From Epulopiscium sp. Nele67-Bin004 (GTDB lineage: Bacteria; Bacillota_A; Clostridia; Lachnospirales; Cellulosilyticaceae), in NCBI GenBank assembly GCA_002007315.1, contig LNZQ01000012.1, forward strand, positions 1 through 12,609: a stretch of 12,609 nucleotides of DNA, written 5' to 3'. Under the pieces are notes generated by a model that saw only the letters and a program-made list of their open reading frames with translations, made no database searches and was not told the origin of the DNA. Positions 7,159-12,609 of the stretch are shown piece after piece. Within the stretch, counting starts at the first letter, position 1. Every line of letters begins with the position of its first letter. The position numbers were made by a program, and so were the translations under genes.

Positions 7159-7178
7159 AGCTCCCAAATGGGAGCTTT
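7151..7178 (-). terminator. intrinsic terminator of sbcDC
   Basis: Stem AAAGCTCCC (7157-7165) with GGGAGCTTT (7170-7178) and a 4-nt loop. On the minus strand it is followed by AATTTTTT and begins 9 bp past the sbcC stop. On the plus strand the T-run is short, so it serves the small upstream gene only weakly. Confidence 0.8.
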
Positions 7179-7193
7179 CACTATCTCTAATTG
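7157..7193. repeat. terminator-containing repeat, copy 2
   Basis: Partner of the unit at 6500-6536, in the same orientation. In both copies the minus-strand side starts immediately after a stop codon: sbcC here, and the short remnant-like frame at the other copy. Confidence 0.8.
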
Positions 7194-9742
7194 ACTACAA
7201 ATTTAGTCGTACTTCCTGTTGTTGATGAATACACCTCTAATTTCGCTCCAATTCGCTCTTTAAGCTCCTCAACATGCGAAATAACCCCTATAAGCCTACC
7301 ACCAACTTGCAAGTCTACAAGCGTGTCAACAGCACTGTCAAGCGACTGTGGGTCAAGCGTGCCAAACCCCTCATCAATAAACATCATGTCAAGGTGTATC
7401 CCACCCGAGTTTTCTTGGATAACGTCTGATAGTCCAAGTGCCAACGCAAGTGATGCCTTAAATCCTTCGCCACCAGACAAAGTTTTTGCGTCCCTAATTT
7501 TTGACGTATATTCATCATACACTTCAATATCAAGCCCTCGTTGACCAGCGCCTTTACCATCTTTACTATCTTGTCTTCTCAAACTGTATCTATTTGCTGT
7601 CATTTTTGCAAGTCTAACGTTTGCCCTGTCAATAACTTGGTCAAAATACATACCTAACACATAATTTTCATACGTTACATACGTTCCTTTTCCATTTGCA
7701 ATATCACTTATATCACCTATAAGTCGATATTCTTTTTCAACTTGTTGATAGTTTTTGTTAGCTTTTTCAAATTGCGTACCAATTTCTTTAATAATATCTC
7801 TGCTACTAACTACTGATTGTTGCTCATTTAACAACTGATTTCTTTTAGTTGTTGTTATTCCAAGCTCCGCCATAACGTCCAATATATCTTTGTTTTTGGC
7901 GTTTTGCTCTTGCTGCACCGTTAGCTGTGCCTGTGTTTGCTCAAGCTGATTGTTAAGCTCTACAATCTTTGTATCTGCTTGAATTATATTTTTCTTTATG
8001 TCATTTATCGCAGTTTCTATTTTAGTGTATTGTTGTTCTTCTTCTATAATTTGGCGTGAAATATTTGTTATACGTCTACTTACTTCGGCTTTTGAAATGT
8101 TTGGTATATCTTTTTGTATTGCGATAAGCTCAGTATTTATTTGTGCTATGCGAATTTCTATATCTTGCTGTGTCAAGCCATTTGGAACTTGAGTTATAGT
8201 TATTTTTTCGCCTAATTTGGCTATTTGTTGTTGTAGTTGTTTTCCAATAATCGTAACTTCTTTTGTTAGATTTGAAGTATATTCACTTGGCAAATTATCG
8301 TATTTTTCTAATTCAGCTGTAATTCTTTCTAGTGCAACTATGTTGTTTTGGTGAAGTACTTGTAACTCATCGTAAGCTTTATTTTTGGCTTGTTCAGCTG
8401 GCAAAATTTTATCTTGAAGTTTTTGCAGTTCATCTTTTGATAACACTTCTATTTCTGCTGAAACTTTTGCTGGGTTTGGGTGAGTCGTTGAACCACACAC
8501 AATACAAGGTTCGCCCTCTTGCAATGTTGTTGCCAAAATTCCTGCCTGCTCATCTCTATAAATATTATTTTGATCTTCATACTCTGTCCTTACCTTATTA
8601 TAACTTTGTTCCAATTTCTTATATGAATCAGCTTTTTTAGTATGTTCAGCTATATTTTTATCGTAATTGTTGGACATAGTATACAAACTACCAATTTGTT
8701 TACGGCTGTTTTCAAGCTCTTGCTTTTGGATTAAAAGTTTGTGTTGTTCCGCTTCACAAAGTTGTGTAGTAAGCACTTCTTGTTGTTCAAACTTAGGAAT
8801 TACTTCTTCAAGTTTATTTTTTTCTTTTTTGAGTTCATCATGATTTGTAAGTTTTTCTTTGATGTCGGTAAATTGTTGACTAGTTTTTGATAGGTCATTT
8901 TGCTTTTCTGTTTTAAAAGTATTGCCTTTTTTGATACTTTGTTCTAGTTGTTCGATTTGTTTTTGGATTTCTTGCAATCGTTTGTTTGCTGTGTCTATAG
9001 AAACTTTTTGTTCTGTGAGAGTTGAAATTAGGTTGTCTAGTGTTTGTATGTCTGTAGCATACTGCGTAAGTTGAGTTTCTTGCGATACAACTACTTTCTT
9101 AAAATCTAAAATATCTCCTTGAGCTTGACTCGCATATCTTTCTCTTAAAATATAAAGTTCGTTCTCAAGTTGCCCATGAGTATCTTTTAGGCCTTTTGCT
9201 CTTTGTTTAAATGCCTCTTGGATTTGCTCAAATAAATATGTGCCAAATATACTTCTAAAAATTTTCGACTTTTCGGTTGTATCTGAGTTTAAAAACTTCC
9301 TAAACTCACCTTGTGGCAACATAACAATTTGCTTAAACTGTTGTTCGTTTATGCCCAAAATATTTTCAACTTCTTTTGCAACCCCTGATGTAATAACTTT
9401 TTGTTGTGTAATATCTTCAAGCTTTGTTGTTGCCGATTTTGCTTTAGGCGTCAATCTCTTTGTCACTATATATCGTCTGTTTGAAACTTCAAATGTGAAC
9501 TCAACCGACATAGCTTGTTTATCATCAACAAAATTACTTCTAAAGTTTTGTTGATAGTCACGAGTTTCTCCGCTTCCTGTGGCAAAAAGTGCATAACTCA
9601 TCGCATCAAAAATTGTTGTTTTACCTGCACCCGTTGGTCCTGTTATAACAAAAATGTTATGTTGTCCAAGCTCCGTAAAATCTATCGTTTGTGCTTCCGC
9701 ATATGGTCCAAACGCTGTCATAACTAATTTTATCGGTTTCAT
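7187..9742 (-). CDS. sbcC: SbcC, Rad50-type ATPase subunit of the SbcCD nuclease
   Basis: SMC-like ATPase that with SbcD cleaves DNA hairpins, palindromes and protein-blocked double-strand ends. In the 851-aa product the N-terminal lobe has Walker A GPTGAGKTT (35-43) and the Q-loop MLPQGEF (141-147). Long coiled coils (about 175-400 and 430-670) flank the zinc hook CIVC (413-416). The C-terminal lobe has the signature TLSGGE (754-759), Walker B MMFIDE (786-791) and His823 in ISHVEEL. All ATPase motifs are intact. It is shorter than E. coli (about 1050) or Bacillus (about 1130) SbcC, so the arms are short. GGGAGGAG lies five bases before the ATG, and the start overlaps the sbcD stop as ATGA, so translation is probably coupled. 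Confidence 0.96.
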   Translation of the reverse strand: MKPIKLVMTAFGPYAEAQTIDFTELGQHNIFVITGPTGAGKTTIFDAMSYALFATGSGETRDYQQNFRSNFVDDKQAMSVEFTFEVSNRRYIVTKRLTPKAKSATTKLEDITQQKVITSGVAKEVENILGINEQQFKQIVMLPQGEFRKFLNSDTTEKSKIFRSIFGTYLFEQIQEAFKQRAKGLKDTHGQLENELYILRERYASQAQGDILDFKKVVVSQETQLTQYATDIQTLDNLISTLTEQKVSIDTANKRLQEIQKQIEQLEQSIKKGNTFKTEKQNDLSKTSQQFTDIKEKLTNHDELKKEKNKLEEVIPKFEQQEVLTTQLCEAEQHKLLIQKQELENSRKQIGSLYTMSNNYDKNIAEHTKKADSYKKLEQSYNKVRTEYEDQNNIYRDEQAGILATTLQEGEPCIVCGSTTHPNPAKVSAEIEVLSKDELQKLQDKILPAEQAKNKAYDELQVLHQNNIVALERITAELEKYDNLPSEYTSNLTKEVTIIGKQLQQQIAKLGEKITITQVPNGLTQQDIEIRIAQINTELIAIQKDIPNISKAEVSRRITNISRQIIEEEQQYTKIETAINDIKKNIIQADTKIVELNNQLEQTQAQLTVQQEQNAKNKDILDVMAELGITTTKRNQLLNEQQSVVSSRDIIKEIGTQFEKANKNYQQVEKEYRLIGDISDIANGKGTYVTYENYVLGMYFDQVIDRANVRLAKMTANRYSLRRQDSKDGKGAGQRGLDIEVYDEYTSKIRDAKTLSGGEGFKASLALALGLSDVIQENSGGIHLDMMFIDEGFGTLDPQSLDSAVDTLVDLQVGGRLIGVISHVEELKERIGAKLEVYSSTTGSTTKFVVN

Positions 9743-10872
9743 CTGCTCTCCTCCCTACTCATAACTGCTTCTATAATAGAGTTTACATACTCTTTTTTCT
9801 CTGTTGTGTAATCGGTGTGTCCAAACTCAGTATAAAATTCTTCAAATATGACTTCTGGTGTGTTTAATTTTTGAGTGGTAATTTGACTAGGTTCAACGTC
9901 TGTTTTAGTTTTGGTGTAAGCTCTTGAAATTTGCATGATATTTGGATATACTTCTCTAAGTTTTCCTATCGGGTTTAGAAGTTCCCCCTCATCAGTAAGT
10001 GTTGCTAAAATATAATCTTGCGAACTATTTTGCAACAGCTCGTCCAACGTGCCAGTTATTTTTTTAAAGTCTTTCCTTATTGGCAAATTTATATACGATA
10101 CTTCTTTAATTTTTGTATCAATTTCGATTACAACTTTTTCTCGCTCATCAAAAGAATATTTACAAAGCGACCCCGAATAATAAATATTTTTGTTGCCGAT
10201 TTTTTGCTTTTGGTGCAAATGCCCCAGTGCAACGTAATCAAAATCATTAAAAATATCTGCACTTATAATATCCGTTCCACCTATCGCAAGTGGTTTTTCT
10301 GACTCACTTGTAACAAAATCTCCCGATATTTTAGACACATATCCATGACATACCAAAAAGTTTTGTGCCATGTCGTCCATTTCAAGTTTAATTAACTCCA
10401 AAATGTGCTCCATCGCATCTTGATGAGTTTTGATATCAGTATTTTCAGATATCATTCTAACAAATGAAGGGTCTTTATACGGAACTAAATAAAAATGACA
10501 AACTTCTTCATTTTTTATTATTTCTATTCTGTCAAATAACACTTGTTCACTGCCAACCATATACAAACCTTGGCTTTTTAATATGTCACTCCCAAAGCCA
10601 ATACGCCCCCCACTGTCATGGTTGCCCGAAATCGCAAGCACTTTAATTCCTTTGTTTAGAACAAGTTCAACAAGCACCTCATTAAGCAGTTCGACAGCAA
10701 CAACTGGTGGCACTGACCTGTCATAAATATCTCCTGCAATTATTATTACATCTGGCTTTTTGTCGTCGATTATGTCAATTAGTGCATTTAGTACATATTT
10801 TTGGTCATCAAGCATCGACACATTATTAACTATTTTGCCAATATGCCAATCACTAGTGTGAAAAATCTTCAT
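9739..10872 (-). CDS. sbcD: SbcD, Mre11-type nuclease subunit of SbcCD
   Basis: Metal-dependent exo/endonuclease that partners SbcC. The 377-aa product has all phosphoesterase motifs: SDWHIG (7-12), GDIYDR (47-52), GNHDSGGR (83-90), CHGYV (175-179) and GHLHQKQ (217-223), followed by SGSLCKYSFDE (233-243). The C-terminal part (about 255-377) is the capping and SbcC-binding region. The start is supported by AGGAGG (complement at 10879-10884) six bases upstream. It is the first gene of the sbcD-sbcC operon, overlapping sbcC by 4 bp. It is divergent from the 455-aa unknown gene; its own promoter is weak to the eye (perhaps TAAAAT on the minus strand near 10895), and I cannot assign it firmly. No LexA-type box was recognised. 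Confidence 0.95.
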   Translation of the reverse strand: MKIFHTSDWHIGKIVNNVSMLDDQKYVLNALIDIIDDKKPDVIIIAGDIYDRSVPPVVAVELLNEVLVELVLNKGIKVLAISGNHDSGGRIGFGSDILKSQGLYMVGSEQVLFDRIEIIKNEEVCHFYLVPYKDPSFVRMISENTDIKTHQDAMEHILELIKLEMDDMAQNFLVCHGYVSKISGDFVTSESEKPLAIGGTDIISADIFNDFDYVALGHLHQKQKIGNKNIYYSGSLCKYSFDEREKVVIEIDTKIKEVSYINLPIRKDFKKITGTLDELLQNSSQDYILATLTDEGELLNPIGKLREVYPNIMQISRAYTKTKTDVEPSQITTQKLNTPEVIFEEFYTEFGHTDYTTEKKEYVNSIIEAVMSREESR

Positions 10873-10935
10873 ATTTTGCCTCCTCTTTATAATAATTTTA
10901 CAGCAATATGTTAAGTTAGCGAAAAATTAATATCT

Positions 10936-10964
10936 TTGACATATTTACTATATTATGTTATCAT
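10936..10964 (+). promoter_or_regulatory. near-consensus promoter of the 455-aa unknown gene
   Basis: Perfect TTGACA (10936-10941), a 17-bp spacer, and TATCAT (10959-10964, 5/6) with an upstream TG making an extended -10. This is the best sigma-A promoter in the window and predicts strong transcription starting near 10971, about 23 nt before the ATG. Confidence 0.85.
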
Positions 10965-10993
10965 TTTATCACATAACAAGGAGGTTGAAAAGA

Positions 10994-12361
10994 ATGAAAC
11001 CAATCGGATATTACACGAGCATAGAAGCTCTTGAGGGAATATTAGAAATACTAGGAGAGCTTGAAATACCAAATTCATTAAACGACAAAATTACACAAGG
11101 CGTTTCGCTATTACAAGAAGTGAAATCTGAACTTCAACAACAAACTAGTGAAACAATTTTAGAAGAATTAAATAATTACGCAAATTTAGCAAAAACAGAT
11201 TTATCAACATTATCTCAACTTAACGATTGTATGTTGATGTTACAAGGACAAACTGTCCATTATATTGAAGAAACACCGTCAATAGTTATGCCTGATTTGG
11301 GGCTTATGACAGAACTTGACTTAATGCCTGAGCTTGATTTGATGCCTGAAGTCGACCTAATGCCTGACTTAGATTTAATGTCTGATTTTGACTTAATGGT
11401 TGAATCAACTTCACCTGAGCCAGTTCAAAAAGTTAGTAAAAGACCAGTGCTTGGACAAAAATCTACGACAGTTAAAAATGTAGATTTACCAGCAGTAAAT
11501 TTAGATTTATTTAGTGACACATTTCATAAACTTTTAGATATTATTGATGAAATAAAAGACCAACCTATGCCAGACTTTACGCAAATGATTTTAACTAGCG
11601 AAGAAATGTTTGGTATGATAATAGATTGTGTTGATAGTATTTGCGAAGATATATCTCATTTAGAAGTTGATTATTCTGAGCCATTTAGAAATTGTGTGCA
11701 TATTTTAGCAAGAGAAACTGAAAACATTAACAATGCATTGGAAAATGGACTAATGCCAGCTGAACAACTTGACCACCCTATTTACAACGAGGCTCTAGCT
11801 GTTGCGTTTATAGACGGTTGCGTTCATTCATCAAAATACCATGCATACCCAGATTTAAGTTATTATAGACCATTAAGTATCAAAGAATTTATAAGCCCTA
11901 ATTATCATGACCCTGAATTTGAAAATCCAAATTTCTACCATGATTATGAGGATATAAATCACTTGAGAGTAGATATAATTGATTTGCCATTGTTCCAATA
12001 TAAACTAGGGGTTCTTATTAAATGTATGGAGCGTCTTGCTGAAAACCCTTGCGGGGAAGATGCTTGTATATTGATTTTCCCACACAACCCATTGTGGTAT
12101 AGAGAATTTTGGCAAAAACTTCCTACTATCCGTGATGTAATTAAAGACGATACTTTCTTCTATTTGAACTTTGCTAAAGCACTATTAACTATAGTTGATG
12201 AGCTTGACGATGTTCTTGATGCATTGGCTGAAGGTCGTATCAACTGTACAGAGCAAGTGTTGCACGGGGATATATCTCTTAACTTATTTAAAAACTATGC
12301 AATTGAGAGAGATGATATCGAGTCAATAGTAGCAGATATGAAAGATTTTATAGATTTTTAG
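10994..12361 (+). CDS. acidic 455-aa protein with hexapeptide repeats, unknown function
   Basis: Not recognised. A helical N-terminal region (about 1-95, rich in Leu/Glu/Gln) is followed by six tandem hexamers M-x-(D/E)-(L/V/F)-(D/G)-L at 99-134, a basic Lys/Val linker (145-162), and a larger mixed helical domain (about 165-455). That domain contains aromatic-rich patches such as FYHDYED (314-320) and NPLWYREFW (365-373) and scattered cysteines. There is no signal peptide or membrane segment, so it is probably cytoplasmic. The start at 10994 follows AAGGAGG (10978-10984). An in-frame ATG at 10955 is excluded because the -10 lies inside that stretch and no SD precedes it. It is monocistronic behind a strong promoter and divergent from sbcD. 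The location does not reveal its role. Confidence 0.8.
   Translation: MKPIGYYTSIEALEGILEILGELEIPNSLNDKITQGVSLLQEVKSELQQQTSETILEELNNYANLAKTDLSTLSQLNDCMLMLQGQTVHYIEETPSIVMPDLGLMTELDLMPELDLMPEVDLMPDLDLMSDFDLMVESTSPEPVQKVSKRPVLGQKSTTVKNVDLPAVNLDLFSDTFHKLLDIIDEIKDQPMPDFTQMILTSEEMFGMIIDCVDSICEDISHLEVDYSEPFRNCVHILARETENINNALENGLMPAEQLDHPIYNEALAVAFIDGCVHSSKYHAYPDLSYYRPLSIKEFISPNYHDPEFENPNFYHDYEDINHLRVDIIDLPLFQYKLGVLIKCMERLAENPCGEDACILIFPHNPLWYREFWQKLPTIRDVIKDDTFFYLNFAKALLTIVDELDDVLDALAEGRINCTEQVLHGDISLNLFKNYAIERDDIESIVADMKDFIDF
11288..11395 (+). repeat. six 18-bp units encoding MPELDL-like hexapeptides
   Basis: The units read MPDLGL, MTELDL, MPELDL, MPEVDL, MPDLDL, MSDFDL. The DNA copies differ at many third positions (Leu by CTT, TTG, TTA and CTA). 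The peptide pattern is therefore kept while the DNA has drifted, which suggests selection on the protein rather than recent slippage. Confidence 0.9.
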
Positions 12362-12369
12362 CAAGAAAA

Positions 12370-12392
12370 CCACTATCCCTTTAGGGGAGTGG
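12370..12392 (+). other. hairpin CCACT...AGTGG right after the unknown gene
   Basis: CCACT (12370-12374) pairs with AGTGG (12388-12392), and TCCC with GGGG inside, around a TTTA loop. No T-run follows, so it is not a standard terminator. Its outer stem and TTTAG loop resemble the hairpin at 12578-12600, so it could be a second transposon-end or guide-RNA-end relict. Confidence 0.45.
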
Positions 12393-12413
12393 ATGAATTG
12401 CTCATTAACTTTA

Positions 12414-12443
12414 GAAAAATGCCTTGACGACAAGGGATTTTTC
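12414..12443. terminator. probable bidirectional intrinsic terminator
   Basis: GAAAAAT and CCTTG (12414-12426) pair with CAAGG and ATTTTTC (12431-12443) around an ACGA loop, with a single G-G mismatch. The A-tract, GC core, T-tract layout is typical of bidirectional terminators and would end the unknown gene 50 bp upstream. It could instead be part of the mobile-element relict. Confidence 0.55.
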
Positions 12444-12471
12444 GTATAGACTATTTTTGACAAGTAAAATA

Positions 12472-12546
12472 CATGACGAAAACCAAGTCCGTATATTGTC
12501 AAATATAATACTAATAACCGTAGGGACTACGGGGATAGCCTTCTAA
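12472..12546 (+). pseudogene. possible tnpB 3'-end remnant
   Basis: One frame reads HDEN near 12472-12483 and ends TVGTTGIAF before TAA at 12544-12546. TnpB proteins of IS200/IS605 elements often end with a HDRDxNA...NIL block and then TVGTTGI, so this looks like a compressed or decayed version. The zinc-finger and RuvC parts are absent. The match is from memory of the family and short. Confidence 0.35.
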
Positions 12547-12609
12547 ATTAGAAACAAAAGTTTCTGTACGTAGGAATCCACTAGGACTTTAGCCTAGTGG
12601 AGAGTTCAA
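12514..12609 (+). ncRNA. omega-RNA-like (TnpB guide RNA) 3' scaffold without tnpB
   Basis: Three hairpins follow in order: CCGTAG/CTACGG around GGA (12518-12532), AGAAAC/GTTTCT around AAAA (12550-12565), and TCCACTAGG/CCTAGTGGA around ACTTTAG (12577-12601), then GAGTTCAA at the window end. The ACCGTAGGGACTACGGGG block and the final hairpin with a CTTTAG loop plus a TTCA-type tail are characteristic of IS200/IS605 TnpB omega RNAs as I know them. The guide would start just beyond 12609. The start of the RNA is not defined, and no tnpB gene lies upstream within reach. Confidence 0.6.
12577..12609 (+). mobile_element. right end of an IS200/IS605-family element (relict or non-autonomous)
   Basis: Subterminal 9-bp hairpin TCCACTAGG/CCTAGTGGA and the terminal AGAGTTCAA fit the imperfect-palindrome right ends of this single-strand-transposed family. 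No transposase gene and no certain left end are visible in the window. Confidence 0.55.

Noticed and set aside
8332..8640. Plus-strand ORFs inside sbcC
   Set aside because: They are antisense to an intact coiled-coil ATPase gene and have no start signals.
10955..10993. Longer start for the 455-aa protein
   Set aside because: The -10 element lies inside it, and AAGGAGG serves the ATG at 10994.
11288..11395. Tandem repeats (here, and at 431-475 and 6206-6328) as a CRISPR array
   Set aside because: The units abut without spacers and are in-frame protein repeats.

Overview
The window is AT-rich, with strong AGGAGG-type ribosome binding sites, intrinsic terminators, a LysM-bearing secreted enzyme and an sbcD-sbcC operon. 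Together these point to a low-GC Gram-positive bacterium, probably a clostridial Firmicute (Bacillota); the genus cannot be fixed from the sequence. It reads as ordinary chromosome with a mobile-element relict at the right edge.

Left part (1-3630): a two-gene minus-strand unit encodes a DltE-like short-chain dehydrogenase (710-1477) and, 27 bp downstream, a membrane-anchored Ser/Gly-rich protein (101-682) that ends at a hairpin terminator. Divergent from it, asnB (1664-3490), a glutamine-hydrolysing asparagine synthetase, has its own promoter and a strong terminator.

Middle (3630-7190): a lone minus-strand PemK/MazF-fold protein (3675-4205) has an N-terminal extension and no antitoxin beside it. 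Divergent from it is a secreted UshA/YfkN-type 5'-nucleotidase with a C-terminal LysM (4547-6496). Upstream of this gene lie TTAACA-type direct repeats in exact 11-bp phase, matching a PhoP box, so the enzyme is plausibly a phosphate-starvation nucleotide scavenger held in the cell wall. A mostly empty stretch and a two-TM small protein (6913-7158) follow, bracketed by two near-identical terminator units.

Right part (7187-12609): sbcD-sbcC (minus, ATGA overlap) encode the Mre11/Rad50-type nuclease-ATPase for hairpin and double-strand-end processing. Divergent from sbcD, with a near-consensus promoter, is an unrecognised acidic 455-aa protein carrying six hexapeptide repeats. The last 250 bp hold several hairpins. 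The final ~100 bp look like the 3' end of an IS200/IS605-type TnpB guide RNA (omega RNA) and transposon right end, yet no tnpB lies upstream. This orphan omega-RNA-like end and the candidate PhoP box are the most interesting signals.
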